DNA from: Stenotrophomonas ginsengisoli
Lineage (GTDB): Bacteria; Pseudomonadota; Gammaproteobacteria; Xanthomonadales; Xanthomonadaceae
DNA length: 64,000 nt
Direction of reading: 5' to 3'
Assembly (NCBI RefSeq): GCF_001431485.1
Contig: NZ_LDJM01000025.1
Location: 1-64,000 of the forward strand
Below the pieces are notes generated by a model, which was not told the DNA's origin, did not search any database, and saw nothing but the letters and a program-made list of their open reading frames with translations. Shown piece after piece: positions 11,672 through 22,735 of the stretch. The translations under genes were made by a program, and so were the position numbers. How positions within the stretch are numbered: position 1 is the stretch's first letter; every line of letters begins with the position of its first letter.

Positions 11672-13421
11672 TCCCGCACCGACTCCCCGCCGCCGCTTCG
11701 ACAGCCTGACCGCGATCTGGCCGTTCCTGCGCCGTTATCCCGGCCTGCTCAGCGGCTGGCTGATCGCCCTTGGCCTGTCCAGCCTGGCCACCCTGTGCCT
11801 GCCCCTGGCCATCGGCCGCATGATCGACCAGGGCTTTGGCAGTGACACCCGCATCGACAGTGCCTTCGGCATCCTGTTCCTGGTCGCGGTAGGCCTGGGT
11901 CTGGCCACCGCCGCACGCCTTTACTTTGTTTCGTTACTTGGCGAAAGCGTAATACGTAATCTACGTGATCAACTGTATGCGCACCTGATCCGCCTGGACG
12001 CCAGCTTCCACGACAGCAACCGCAGCGGCGAGCTGATCTCGCGCCTGGCCACCGATTCGGAGCTGCTGCGCACCATGGTCGCCACCACCATCTCGGTGGC
12101 CCTGCGCTCTGCCGTCACCGCCATCGGCGCCCTGATCGGCCTGTTCGCCACCAGCCCCTGGCTGGCCGCCTACAGCCTGCTGGGTATCCCGCTGGCGGTG
12201 CTGCCGGTGATCCTGGGTGCGCGCCGCCTCAAGCGCGCCTCGCGCGACAGCCAGGACGCCATTGCCGATGCCACCAGCCGCGCCAGCGAACGCCTGGGCG
12301 CGATCCGCACCGTGCAGGCCTATGCCCGCGAGGATTACGAACAGCAGCGCTACCGCCTCAACCTGGATGTGGCCCTGGCCACCGCGCGTCGACGCATCAG
12401 CACCCAGGCCCTGGTCACAGCCGCGGCCATCGTGCTGATCTTCGGCGCGATCGTGCTGGTGCTGTGGAACGGGGCCCACGCCGTGGCCGGCGGGGAGATG
12501 ACCGCCGGTGCCCTGGGCCAGTTCGTGGTGTTTGCGATGATCGGCGGCGGCTCGATCGGCGCCTTGGCCGAAGTCTGGAACGAACTGCAGCGTGCCGCCG
12601 GTGGCATGGGCCGGGTCAACGAACTGCTGGCCCAGAGCGTCAACATCCAGCCGCCGGCCCGCCCCCTGCCCCTGCCCAGCCCGGTGCGCGGCGAACTGGA
12701 ACTGCGCGCCCTGCACTTCCACTACCCCCACCGCAGCCAGAGCCCGGTGCTGGACGGGATCAACCTGCACATCCTGCCGGGCCAGACCGTGGCCCTGGTC
12801 GGCCCCTCCGGTGCCGGCAAGAGCTCCCTGCTCAGCCTGCTGATGCGCTTCTACGACCCGCAGCAGGGCCAGGTCTGCCTGGACGGGCGTGATGTACGCC
12901 AGTTCGACCCGCAGCAGCTGCGCCAGGTCATGGCCCTGGTGCCCCAGCATCCCGTACTGTTTGCCGGATCGGCCATGGACAACATCCGTTACGGCCGCCT
13001 GGATGCCAGCGACGAAGAGGTGATTGCCGCCGCCCGCGCCGCCGAAGCCGACAGCTTCCTGTCCACCCTGCCCGATGGCTATGCCACCGAACTGGGCGAA
13101 CGCGGCACGCGCCTGTCCGGCGGCCAGCAGCAGCGCGTGGCCATTGCCCGCGCCCTGCTGCGCGATGCCCCGGTGCTGCTGCTGGACGAAGCCACCAGCG
13201 CCCTGGATGCACAGAGCGAGCATGCCGTGCAGCAGGCCCTGACCCGGCTGATGGCCGGGCGCACCACGGTGGTGATTGCCCACCGGCTGGCCACGGTCAA
13301 GGCCGCCGACCGCATCGTGGTGATCGACAAGGGACGGATCGTGGCCGAAGGCCGGCATGAGGAACTGCTGGCCGCCGGCGGCCTGTATGCCGAGCTGGCC
13401 CGCCTGCAGTTCATCGACTGA
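11646..13421 (+). CDS. ABC exporter, fused membrane and ATPase domains (MsbA-like)
   Basis: A half-transporter of about 591 residues. The N-terminal part holds hydrophobic segments of an ABC type-1 exporter membrane domain (for example LIALGLSSLATLCLPLAIG), with the coupling-helix region RNLRDQLYAHLIRLDASFHD. The C-terminal ATPase has Walker A GPSGAGKSSLL, the signature LSGGQQQRVAIARALL, Walker B VLLLDEATSALD and the H-loop VIAHRL. It probably works as a homodimer in the inner membrane; the substrate is not evident. ATG at 11646 overlaps the upstream gene by 26 bp; ATG 11661 is an alternative. Confidence 0.85.
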   Translation: MSLTTMQADPAPTPRRRFDSLTAIWPFLRRYPGLLSGWLIALGLSSLATLCLPLAIGRMIDQGFGSDTRIDSAFGILFLVAVGLGLATAARLYFVSLLGESVIRNLRDQLYAHLIRLDASFHDSNRSGELISRLATDSELLRTMVATTISVALRSAVTAIGALIGLFATSPWLAAYSLLGIPLAVLPVILGARRLKRASRDSQDAIADATSRASERLGAIRTVQAYAREDYEQQRYRLNLDVALATARRRISTQALVTAAAIVLIFGAIVLVLWNGAHAVAGGEMTAGALGQFVVFAMIGGGSIGALAEVWNELQRAAGGMGRVNELLAQSVNIQPPARPLPLPSPVRGELELRALHFHYPHRSQSPVLDGINLHILPGQTVALVGPSGAGKSSLLSLLMRFYDPQQGQVCLDGRDVRQFDPQQLRQVMALVPQHPVLFAGSAMDNIRYGRLDASDEEVIAAARAAEADSFLSTLPDGYATELGERGTRLSGGQQQRVAIARALLRDAPVLLLDEATSALDAQSEHAVQQALTRLMAGRTTVVIAHRLATVKAADRIVVIDKGRIVAEGRHEELLAAGGLYAELARLQFID

Positions 13422-13464
13422 GACCCTGCCCCGCCGCCATCACGGCGCCGGGGCAACGCGGCGG

Positions 13465-14583
13465 TCAGGGCGCCAGCACCCGCCCGATGTCGTCTTTGTG
13501 CACACGCGCCAGCGCCTGCGCCAGGCAGACCGGGTCCACCGCGCTGTCGATGCCGAGGCGGAAATGCAGCTCACCGGCCGGCGTGCGCGATGAATGGATC
13601 GAGGCCAGGTTGACCCCGGCCTGTTCGAACGCGGCCAGCAGTGCCCGCAACGAGCCGGGGCGGTCCTGCGGCAGGTAAACACTGACCGCCTGTTCCCCGG
13701 CCAGGTCGGCCAGCAGATAGCCCATGCGCTCGAAGCCGTAATTGCCCGTGGCCACCAGCTCCGGGCCGAAGGCCTGCGCATTGGCGGCCAAAAAGCGCGC
13801 ACGAAACGCATCACGCGCTGGCTGGTCACCGGCCAGCACCAGCGCATGCAACTGCTGCAGCTGCTCGCTGAGCTGGGCCAGCATCGGTGCCACGTAGGGG
13901 TTGCCGAACTGGATGTCCTCGTAGATGGCCGGATTCAAGGCCAGGATGCGCGCCATCGCCGCCAGGTGCATCTCGAAACCGACGGTGCGGAACGGCAGCA
14001 CCGCCTCCAGTGCACCGAGCCAGTCCTGCTGCTGGCGCAGCACCCCGGCCTGGGCCAGGCCGCTGGCATGCACCATGGCCTGCACCAGGGCCATGACCCG
14101 GTCGTGATGCTCGGGCGTGGCCTGCACGCACTGCGCCTGCAGGGCCGCACACAGCTGCCCCAGCCACGGCTGCCAGTGCTGCAGGCGTGCCTGGCACACC
14201 ACCATGGCACGGCCCTTGAGGGTGGGCGACTTGGGCGGCGCGCACATCGGATGCAGGCCGGCGACCTCGGCCTGCGAAGCCAGCATGGCCTGCACCGGGG
14301 CAAACTTGACCGAGGTGATGTCCAGCCACAACTGACCGGCCTCACGCCCGCCGGCCTGGGCAATCCACTGCGCAATGATCTGCGCGGTGTGCCGGATCGG
14401 CACACTGAAGATGATCACCTGCGCCTGCGCCAGCACCTGCTCCGGGCTGGCCGAAGCAGGATCGGCCGGATCATGGCCGATCACCACCAACCCCATCTCC
14501 CGGGTGAAAAAACCCTGCAGCCAGCGGCCATAGGCCCCGGCCGAGCCGACAATGCCGATCACCGGAGCCTGGGCCGGGGTCAT
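13465..14583 (-). CDS. tyrA: Prephenate dehydrogenase with C-terminal ACT domain
   Basis: It converts prephenate to 4-hydroxyphenylpyruvate in tyrosine synthesis. The 372-residue protein has an N-terminal dinucleotide fold (GIVGSAGAYGRWLQGFF), the TyrA block SVPIRHTAQII, DITSVK and GLHPMCAPP, then an alpha-helical domain with the HHDRVMALVQAMVHA stretch. The last 75 or so residues (VYLPQDRPGSLRALLAAFEQ) look like an ACT regulatory domain, suggesting feedback control. Its start overlaps the pdxY stop as ATGA, so translation is probably coupled. Confidence 0.87.
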   Translation of the reverse strand: MTPAQAPVIGIVGSAGAYGRWLQGFFTREMGLVVIGHDPADPASASPEQVLAQAQVIIFSVPIRHTAQIIAQWIAQAGGREAGQLWLDITSVKFAPVQAMLASQAEVAGLHPMCAPPKSPTLKGRAMVVCQARLQHWQPWLGQLCAALQAQCVQATPEHHDRVMALVQAMVHASGLAQAGVLRQQQDWLGALEAVLPFRTVGFEMHLAAMARILALNPAIYEDIQFGNPYVAPMLAQLSEQLQQLHALVLAGDQPARDAFRARFLAANAQAFGPELVATGNYGFERMGYLLADLAGEQAVSVYLPQDRPGSLRALLAAFEQAGVNLASIHSSRTPAGELHFRLGIDSAVDPVCLAQALARVHKDDIGRVLAP

Positions 14584-15485
14584 GCCAGACGCTGGCCGCG
14601 GAAGCGCCCGGGCGGCAGCTGGGCGGCGGGGGCAGCGGAGAGCACATCAAACTCCTCCACGTCCGAGGCCAGGGTCGCCTCCAGCGCCGCATGCACGCCG
14701 GCAATGGCACGGCTGATGGCCATCGGCATCGGTTCGCCGCGCAGCACGAAGGCCATGGTCAGGGCCAGCAGCACATCGCCGGTGCCGGCCACATCCACCG
14801 GCAGGTGCGCGCTGTTCCAGCGCCAGACCTCGTCGTGACTGACGGCCAGGGTCACCAGCTCGCCCGGCGCCCCCTCCACACTGTGCGCAATCACCCACTG
14901 CGGGCCGCGTGCCAGCAGCTCGCGCGCCGCGGCAATGGCATCGTCCTGGGCCAGGGCATCACGCCCGGTCAGCCGCCCCAGCTCGAAGGCGTTGGGGGTG
15001 ACCACCGTGGCCAGTGGCAGCAGCTGCTCACGGAACACCGCTTCCAGCGCCGGCTCCACATACGGGCCGGTGTGGGTATCGCCGATCACCGGATCCAGCC
15101 AGTAGGCCAGGCCGGCATTGTCCTTGAGCGTGGTGCGCGCCCAGTCGGCGAACACCTGGCCGTTTTCCACCGTACCGAAGTAACCGGACACCAACGCCTG
15201 CGCCCGCTGCGGGATGCCACGCTCGCTCACCCCCAGCAGCAGATCGGCCAGCCAGTCGGCCGGCAGCATGCGCCCACGCAGGGTCGAATAGAACGGCGCA
15301 TTGCTGAGCAGGGTGGTAGGCACTTCGGCCACACGCAGGCCGAGCGCGCGCAGCGGCGGTACTGCCGCACTGTTGCCGGCATGGCCGTAAACCAACTGGG
15401 ACTGGACGGAAATCACGTCCACCGGGGATGGCCCGTCCGGACGCGTGCGGCGGCCGTGGACCAGATGACTGTCTGTCGTACTCAT
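14580..15485 (-). CDS. pdxY: Pyridoxal kinase, PdxY type
   Basis: A ribokinase-family enzyme that phosphorylates pyridoxal in the B6 salvage pathway. The 301-residue product has the PdxY N-terminal SVQSQLVYGHAGNSAAVPPL, then DPVIGDT, TPNAFELGRLTG and the anion-hole motif DVAGTGDVLLALTMAF, in which the second Asp is the catalytic base. ATG 15485 is preferred over an in-frame GTG at 15491. It is the first gene of a two-gene operon with tyrA (4-nt ATGA overlap); the functional tie may be only that both deal with amino-acid metabolism. Confidence 0.92.
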   Translation of the reverse strand: MSTTDSHLVHGRRTRPDGPSPVDVISVQSQLVYGHAGNSAAVPPLRALGLRVAEVPTTLLSNAPFYSTLRGRMLPADWLADLLLGVSERGIPQRAQALVSGYFGTVENGQVFADWARTTLKDNAGLAYWLDPVIGDTHTGPYVEPALEAVFREQLLPLATVVTPNAFELGRLTGRDALAQDDAIAAARELLARGPQWVIAHSVEGAPGELVTLAVSHDEVWRWNSAHLPVDVAGTGDVLLALTMAFVLRGEPMPMAISRAIAGVHAALEATLASDVEEFDVLSAAPAAQLPPGRFRGQRLA

Positions 15486-15747
15486 CGGCACATTCTAGCG
15501 CCGCGCTGCAGCAAGCCAATCGGCATTTGCAAACGCAACCAGGTCACACCGCCGTCTTGCCGACACCCAACCGCATGGTGACTGCAGCCGCATCGATCGC
15601 CCCGTCAGTCCTAGCGGATTGGCGGCAGCTTGCACACTGGCATGTGCACCTCATACATCAGGCCGCCACCCCATCAGGGATCGCGGGCCGCCTGATGGCC
15701 ACGCAGGCAGGCCGCCACCCTCCCCTGCCCCGGGGATCGCGCGCAAC
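15486..15747. other. Intergenic stretch without a recognised gene
   Basis: About 260 bp between divergently oriented pdxY upstream sequence and the dnaJ terminator. It must hold the pdxY-tyrA promoter. Open frames here show no recognisable protein features. Confidence 0.5.
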
Positions 15748-15773
15748 AAAAAACCGCAGCACAGGCTGCGGTT
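15748..15773 (-). terminator. Intrinsic terminator of dnaJ
   Basis: On the minus strand AACCGCAGC (15773-15765) and GCTGCGGTT (15760-15752) form a 9-bp stem with a 4-nt loop, followed by a T-run (plus-strand A-run 15748-15753). It ends the heat-shock cluster about 30 bp after dnaJ. Confidence 0.8.
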
Positions 15774-15801
15774 CTTTGCGTATCGCGTGATGCAGGCGAT
15801 G

Positions 15802-16926
15802 TCAGGACTTCAGACGCTCGAAGAAGCCCTTGATGCCATCGACAAACGTCGCCGACTTGGGCGAATGCTTGCGCGCGGACTCACCACTGAAGGTGGCCTC
15901 GAACTGCTCCAGCAGCTTGCGCTGCTCGGCGGTGAGGTTGACCGGGGTTTCCACCAGGATGCGGCAGTACAGGTCACCCGGGCTGCGCGAGCGCACCGAC
16001 TGCACGCCCTTGCCACGCAGGCGGAACAGCTTGCCGGTCTGGGTTTCGGCCGGAATGCGGATCTCGGCCTCGCCTTCCAGGGTAGCCACACGCACGGTGT
16101 CGCCCAGCGCTGCCTGGGAAATGCGGATCGGCACTTCGCAGTGCAGGTCATCGCCGTCGCGCTGGAAGATCGCATGCTCACGCACACGCACTTCCACATA
16201 CAGATCGCCTGCCGGCGCACCCGGTGCACCGGCCTCGCCCTCACCCTGCAGACGGATCCGGTCACCGGTATCCACACCAGCCGGAATCTTGACCTGCAGG
16301 ACCTTCTCGTCCTCGACCCGGCCAGCACCACGGCAGGCCTTGCACGGGTTGGGAATCTGCTTGCCGGTACCGGCGCAATGCGGGCAGGCCTGCTGCATGG
16401 CGAAGATGCCACGCTGCATGCGTACCTGGCCCTGGCCACGGCAGGTGGCACAGGTTTCCACCTTGCCATCTTCCGAACCGGAACCATTGCACGGCGAGCA
16501 CTCGACCAGGGTCGGAATCTCGATGCGGCGCTCGACGCCGGCCACCGCTTCTTCCAGGTCCAGCTCCATCACATAGCCGACATCGGCACCACGGCGCGGG
16601 CCGCGCGAACCACCCCGGCCACCGCCGAAGATGTCGCCGAAGATGTCGCCGAAGATGTCATTCATGTCCGGGCCGCCACCGCCACCACCGCCCATGCCGC
16701 CTTCGAAGGCAGCATGGCCGTGCGCGTCATACATGCGGCGCTTACCGGCATCGGACAGCACTTCGTAGGCTTCCTTGCACTCCTTGAAGGAGGCTTCGGC
16801 AGCGGCATCGCCCGGGTTGCGGTCCGGGTGGTGCTTCATCGCCATGCGGCGATAGGCCTTTTTCAGTTCGTCATCGGTGGCGGTACGGGCAACGCCCAGC
16901 ACCTCGTAATAATCGCGCTTGCTCAT
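15802..16926 (-). CDS. dnaJ: Chaperone DnaJ
   Basis: The Hsp40 co-chaperone delivers substrates to DnaK and stimulates its ATPase. The 374-residue protein has the J domain with HPD in [11 protein letters not shown] (about residues 31-41), a Gly-rich stretch ([11 protein letters not shown]), four CxxCxGxG-type zinc-binding repeats ([32 protein letters not shown]), and the substrate-binding C-terminal domains. It lies 118 bp downstream of dnaK in the same direction. Confidence 0.97.
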   Translation of the reverse strand: MSKRDYYEVLGVARTATDDELKKAYRRMAMKHHPDRNPGDAAAEASFKECKEAYEVLSDAGKRRMYDAHGHAAFEGGMGGGGGGGPDMNDIFGDIFGDIFGGGRGGSRGPRRGADVGYVMELDLEEAVAGVERRIEIPTLVECSPCNGSGSEDGKVETCATCRGQGQVRMQRGIFAMQQACPHCAGTGKQIPNPCKACRGAGRVEDEKVLQVKIPAGVDTGDRIRLQGEGEAGAPGAPAGDLYVEVRVREHAIFQRDGDDLHCEVPIRISQAALGDTVRVATLEGEAEIRIPAETQTGKLFRLRGKGVQSVRSRSPGDLYCRILVETPVNLTAEQRKLLEQFEATFSGESARKHSPKSATFVDGIKGFFERLKS

Positions 16927-17044
16927 CGTTCAACTCGGCCGCGGTAGCAAATACAGGGTGTCCGGTACGCACTGGCGGGCTCTTGGCCCGCCAGCACGTT
17001 CCATCACGACAACAGCCGGGCACAGGGCCCGGCTGCCGCAGTGA

Positions 17045-18958
<1,914 letters not shown>

Positions 18959-19084
18959 GAGGGAGGCTCCTGAAAAAGTCAGTCTTGGGATGCCGGCCTG
19001 CGCCGGCGCTGAAGTGAATATGGGGGTGCCGACGGACGCTTCAAGCGCTGCTTTCAGCTGCCGTTTGCCTGCCGGCCAAACAGG

Positions 19085-19603
19085 TCAATCGTTGCGGGCC
19101 ACCACGACCAGGGCCGGGCGCAGCAGGCGATCGTTGAGCACGTATCCCTTCTGGAACACGGTCACCACCGCGCCTGGGGCCACGCCCTGCGGGGCGTCGA
19201 TCTGGCTGATGGCCTGATGCTGTTCCGGGTTGAACGGGGCACCGACCGGATCAACCACGACCATGCCGTTGTCGGCAGCAGTCTTGAGCAGCTGCTTGTA
19301 GGTCAGCTCCAGGCCTTCCTTGAGCGGGTGCTCCTGGCCGGCGGCGGCGGTCAGGCCGGCATCCAGGCTGTCAAACACCGGCAGCAGGTCACCCAGCAGC
19401 TTTTCATTGGCGAACTTGCGTGCCTGCTCGACATCGCGGGCCAGGCGGCGGCGCTGGTTCTCCAGGTCGGCACGGTCCAGCAGCACCTGGGCACGGGTCT
19501 GTTCCAGCTCGCCACGCAGGGCTTCGATCACAGCCTGCGCATCGTCCTGGGCCGCATCGGCCGCAGGGTTCAGGGATTCGTTTTCGGGGAGGTCTTGATT
19601 CAT
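19085..19603 (-). CDS. grpE: Nucleotide exchange factor GrpE
   Basis: GrpE releases ADP from DnaK. The 172-residue protein has an acidic, disordered N-terminus ([16 protein letters not shown]), a long coiled-coil ([24 protein letters not shown] split over residues 25-60) and the C-terminal beta domain with [23 protein letters not shown] 19603 gives the usual family N-terminus; an upstream in-frame start at 19672 would run through the promoter region. hrcA, which commonly precedes grpE in related genomes, is not between grpE and recN. Confidence 0.95.
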   Translation of the reverse strand: MNQDLPENESLNPAADAAQDDAQAVIEALRGELEQTRAQVLLDRADLENQRRRLARDVEQARKFANEKLLGDLLPVFDSLDAGLTAAAGQEHPLKEGLELTYKQLLKTAADNGMVVVDPVGAPFNPEQHQAISQIDAPQGVAPGAVVTVFQKGYVLNDRLLRPALVVVARND

Positions 19604-19647
19604 TTCCGGTTCCCGGGCGGAAGGGACAGCCGCCTCATGCCGGTCAT

Positions 19648-19673
19648 TTATGGGCGTACGACGGGCTTTCAAG
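19648..19673 (-). promoter_or_regulatory. Sigma-32 (RpoH) heat-shock promoter for grpE-dnaK-dnaJ
   Basis: Read on the minus strand, CTTGAAA (19673-19667) and CCCATAA (19654-19648) are separated by 12 nt. This closely matches the E. coli RpoH consensus CTTGAAA-N11-16-CCCCATNT. It lies about 45-70 nt upstream of the grpE start. No CIRCE operator is seen between recN and grpE. Confidence 0.8.
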
Positions 19674-19810
19674 GGGCAAGATGTTTTTTTTGCACGCCAG
19701 ACTCACCTGATGAGACGCCATCGCGCACAATGCGAGGATCACGGGGGTCTCTGGATTGACCCCTGCCCTGCTCCGTGCCAGCTTTTGCGCCGCTCAAGGC
19801 CCGCCAACAC

Positions 19811-21475
19811 ATGCTCAAACATCTCTCGATCAAGGATTTTGCGGTCGTACGTCAGACCGAACTGGAGTTTGGCCCCGGCATGACCGTGGTATCCGGCGAA
19901 ACCGGTGCCGGCAAGTCGTTGATGGTCGATGCCTTGACCCTGCTTTCCGGCGCCCGCGCCGACAGCGGCATGGTCCGCCATGGCAGCGACCGGGCCGAAC
20001 TGGCCGCCGAATTCAGCCTGGATGCCCACAGCCCGGCCCTGCACTGGCTGCGCGAGAACGAGCTGGACGAGGACGGCGCCAGCTGCCAATTGCGCCGCAT
20101 CATCCGTGCCGATGGCGGCTCCAAGGCCTGGATCAACGGCCGTGCAGCGACCATCAGCCAGCTGGCCGAGCTGGCCGCCTTCCTGGTCGAGGTGCATGGC
20201 CAGCACGACCAGCAGGCGCTGATGGCGCGCAGCTCCCAGCTCAGCCTGCTTGATGCCTATGCCCGCAATGGTGCCCAGCGCACGGCCGTACGCGCGGCTG
20301 CCAGCCACTGGCAGGCCCTGCTCGATGAAGCCAGCGCGCTGTCCGAGCGCGGCGATGTGGGCGACCGCATCGACTGGCTGACGCACCAGCTGACCGAACT
20401 GGACCAGGAAGACCTGTCGGCCAGTGCCATCGCCCAACTGACCAGCAGCCACCGCCGCCAGGCCCATGCCACGGCCCTGGGAAATGCCTGCGAGCATGCC
20501 CATGCCCTGATCGGCGGCGACGAGGAGGTCAGCGCTCTGGATCTGCTGCGCCAGGCCCGCAGTGAACTGGCCCGGCTGGTCGAGCACGAACCACGCCTGG
20601 CCGAAGTCGACGCCCTGCTCGACAGTGCCGCCATTGCCCTGGACGAGGCGATGAGCCTGGTCGACCGCATCGGCGAGGATCTGGATGGCGACCCGGAGAG
20701 CTTCGTGGAGATCGAAGCCCGCCTCGGCCGTCTGCATGCCCTGGCCCGCAAGCACCGGGTACCGATGGAAGAGCTGGCTGGCCAGCAGGCCCGCCTGCGC
20801 GAGGAAGTCGAACAACTGCGTGGTACCGATGAACGCCTGCAGGCCCTGGCCGTGGAGATCGGCAAGGCCCGCACCCGGTGGCAGGCGGACGCCGCCGAAC
20901 TGAGCCAGACCCGCCAGCAGGCCGGCCAGAACCTGTCGCAGGCCACCAGCAGCCTGATCAACGAACTGGGCATGGGCGGCAGCGTGTTCTGCGTGCAACT
21001 GGAACCACACAACAACGAGCGCCCGGACCCGTTGGGCGCCGAGCGGGTGGAATTCCTGGTCGCCGCCAATGCCGGCCAGCCGCCACGGCCGCTGCGCAAG
21101 GTCGCCTCTGGCGGCGAGCTGTCGCGCATCTCGCTTGCCATCGAGGTGGCCACCATCGGCCTGGACAGTGTGCAGACCATGGTCTTTGACGAGGTCGACT
21201 CGGGCATCAGCGGCGCGGTGGCCGATATAGTCGGCAGCCGTCTGCGCGCCCTGGGCGAGCACTGCCAGGTGCTGTGCGTGACCCACCTGCCGCAGGTGGC
21301 GGCCAAGGGCCATACCCATTACCGGGTCAGCAAGGCCCCGGTGGAAGGCATGACCCAGAGCGCGGTGGAGCGGCTGGACCGCAAGGCCCGAGAGGAAGAA
21401 ATCGCGCGCATGCTCGGCGGAGTGGAAATCAGCAGCGAGGCCCGCGCCGCCGCGCGCAAGCTGATTGCCGTGTAA
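19811..21475 (+). CDS. recN: DNA repair protein RecN
   Basis: RecN is an SMC-like ATPase that gathers DNA ends in double-strand break repair. The 554-residue protein starts MLKHLSIKDFAVV, has Walker A in SGETGAGKSLMVDAL (about residues 30-44), a central coiled-coil region, the ABC-type signature KVASGGELSRISLAIEV and Walker B QTMVFDEVDSGISG, and ends with the conserved VTHLPQVAAKGHTHY block. ATG at 19811 is chosen from the family N-terminus over 19775. It is divergent from grpE. No clear LexA box is visible. Confidence 0.95.
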   Translation: MLKHLSIKDFAVVRQTELEFGPGMTVVSGETGAGKSLMVDALTLLSGARADSGMVRHGSDRAELAAEFSLDAHSPALHWLRENELDEDGASCQLRRIIRADGGSKAWINGRAATISQLAELAAFLVEVHGQHDQQALMARSSQLSLLDAYARNGAQRTAVRAAASHWQALLDEASALSERGDVGDRIDWLTHQLTELDQEDLSASAIAQLTSSHRRQAHATALGNACEHAHALIGGDEEVSALDLLRQARSELARLVEHEPRLAEVDALLDSAAIALDEAMSLVDRIGEDLDGDPESFVEIEARLGRLHALARKHRVPMEELAGQQARLREEVEQLRGTDERLQALAVEIGKARTRWQADAAELSQTRQQAGQNLSQATSSLINELGMGGSVFCVQLEPHNNERPDPLGAERVEFLVAANAGQPPRPLRKVASGGELSRISLAIEVATIGLDSVQTMVFDEVDSGISGAVADIVGSRLRALGEHCQVLCVTHLPQVAAKGHTHYRVSKAPVEGMTQSAVERLDRKAREEEIARMLGGVEISSEARAAARKLIAV

Positions 21476-21498
21476 GCCCCGCTCCTGCCAACAGATAC

Positions 21499-21525
21499 GA
21501 CAACGGCGCCCTCGGCGCCGTTGTC
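21499..21525. terminator. Hairpin between convergent recN and fur
   Basis: GACAACGGCGCC (21499-21510) and GGCGCCGTTGTC (21514-21525) form a perfect 12-bp stem with a 3-nt loop. It is followed by CGTTT on the plus strand and could stop transcription from both sides. Confidence 0.7.
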
Positions 21526-21547
21526 CGTTTACTGCCGCAAGGCCTGC

Positions 21548-21958
21548 TCAGCGCTTCTTGCGCACGTACAGCACCAGCGAGTGCTCTTCCAGCTCGTAAC
21601 CGTACTGGGCGGCAATCTTGTGCTGCAGCGCCTCGATCTCGGCGCTTTCAAACTCGATGATCTTGCCGGTTTCCATGTCCACCATATGGTCATGGTGGCT
21701 GCCACGATCCAGCTCGTACACCGCCTGGCCGCCCTCGAAGTTGTGCTTGAGCACCAGCCCTGCCGCCTCGAACTGGGTCAGGACGCGGTACACCGTGGCC
21801 AGGCCGATCTCCTCGCCGTCATCAAGCAACAGGCGGTAGATGTCCTCGGCAGTCAGGTGGTGCTGCGGGGTGCGCTGTTCGAGCAGCTGCAGGATCCGGG
21901 TACGCGGATGGGTGACCTTCAGGCCAACCTTTCGCAGGTCGTAGGATTCAGTAGTCAT
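21548..21958 (-). CDS. fur: Ferric uptake regulator Fur
   Basis: Fe2+-dependent repressor of iron acquisition genes, 136 residues. It has an N-terminal winged helix (HLTAEDIYRLL, GLATVYRVLTQFEAAGLV) and the metal site HHDHMVDMETG. The CxxC zinc motif found in E. coli Fur after HHDH is missing (MVDMETG in its place), as in Fur of several other gammaproteobacteria, so it should lack that structural zinc site. It is divergent from bamE with about 100 bp between them, an arrangement known from Xanthomonas (fur/omlA). Confidence 0.96.
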   Translation of the reverse strand: MTTESYDLRKVGLKVTHPRTRILQLLEQRTPQHHLTAEDIYRLLLDDGEEIGLATVYRVLTQFEAAGLVLKHNFEGGQAVYELDRGSHHDHMVDMETGKIIEFESAEIEALQHKIAAQYGYELEEHSLVLYVRKKR

Positions 21959-22059
21959 GGGCTTGAAAGGCGCCGGGCGCCTGATCCTCTCGTTAGGGGG
22001 GTCGCGGGACGTGCCGGGCAGTGTATCATCGGATCAGTTTTCCCAAACCCTGTGACACG

Positions 22060-22449
22060 ATGCGCTCTTACCTGCTGCTCGCCCTCACCGTTGTGGCCAC
22101 CGCCGGCTGCGGCGCGATCTACAAGCAACCCATGTACCAGGGCAACCTCATCCGCGAAGCGTCGGTCCAGCAACTGCAGGTCGGCCAGAGCCGGCAGCAG
22201 GTCAGCGCCCTGCTCGGCACCCCGGCCATCATGGATCCGTTCAACGCCGATCGCTGGGATTACACCGGCAGCCGCCGCATCAACCGCGCCGGCAAGACCG
22301 AAACCACCAATTTCATCGTCCATTTCGATGGCGACAAGGTCAGCCGCTGGGAAGGCGACTACCTGGCCGTCAACGATGGCGAGCTGGCCATCAAGACGGT
22401 ACAGCAGTTCGGCCGCAACCTGGCCCGCGACAAGAAAAAGCGCCGCTGA
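22060..22449 (+). CDS. bamE: Outer membrane assembly lipoprotein BamE (SmpA/OmlA)
   Basis: A small lipoprotein of the BAM complex, which inserts beta-barrel proteins in the outer membrane. The 129-residue precursor has a signal sequence ending in a lipobox (VVATAGC), with the lipidated Cys near residue 18. The mature part shows BamE features: GNLIREASVQQLQVGQSRQQV and ALLGTPAIMDPFNADRWDY. The C-terminus is basic (ARDKKKRR). It is divergent from fur. Confidence 0.93.
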   Translation: MRSYLLLALTVVATAGCGAIYKQPMYQGNLIREASVQQLQVGQSRQQVSALLGTPAIMDPFNADRWDYTGSRRINRAGKTETTNFIVHFDGDKVSRWEGDYLAVNDGELAIKTVQQFGRNLARDKKKRR

Positions 22450-22471
22450 GGCGACGCTTTCAAACAAGCCT

Positions 22472-22735
22472 TTACCGACCGCCGCGGGCCCGCCTGCGGC
22501 GGTTTTCTTTGGGGTCGGCCAGCAACGGGCGCAGCAGCTCGATCCGATCACCCTCGTTGAGCAACTGCGCCGGACGCACCAGCACCCCATGCACGGCCAC
22601 CGCCTCGAACTCAGGCCCCGGCACCTGCAGCCCGGCTGCGGCCAGCGCATCGGCCACACTGGCCCCTTCGGCCAGTTCCAGCGCCTGCAGCTGGTAGCCA
22701 TCAGGCCGGGCCTTGACGACCTGTACCGACGGCAT
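22472..22735 (-). CDS. rnfH: RnfH family protein
   Basis: An 87-residue member of the RnfH (UPF0125) family with a ubiquitin-like fold. Visible features are [20 protein letters not shown], the segment [22 protein letters not shown] and the closing [16 protein letters not shown]. Its biochemical role is not established. Its ATG overlaps the ratA stop as ATGA, the usual ratA-rnfH pairing, so translation is probably coupled. The bamE terminator hairpin lies inside its 3' end. Confidence 0.9.
   Translation of the reverse strand: MPSVQVVKARPDGYQLQALELAEGASVADALAAAGLQVPGPEFEAVAVHGVLVRPAQLLNEGDRIELLRPLLADPKENRRRRARGGR
22479..22507 (+). terminator. Intrinsic terminator of bamE, inside the rnfH 3' end
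   Basis: CCGCCGC (22479-22485) and GCGGCGG (22496-22502) form a stem followed by TTTTCTTT, 30 bp past the bamE stop. The hairpin is encoded by the antisense of the last rnfH codons, which specify the Arg-rich C-terminus. Confidence 0.65.
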
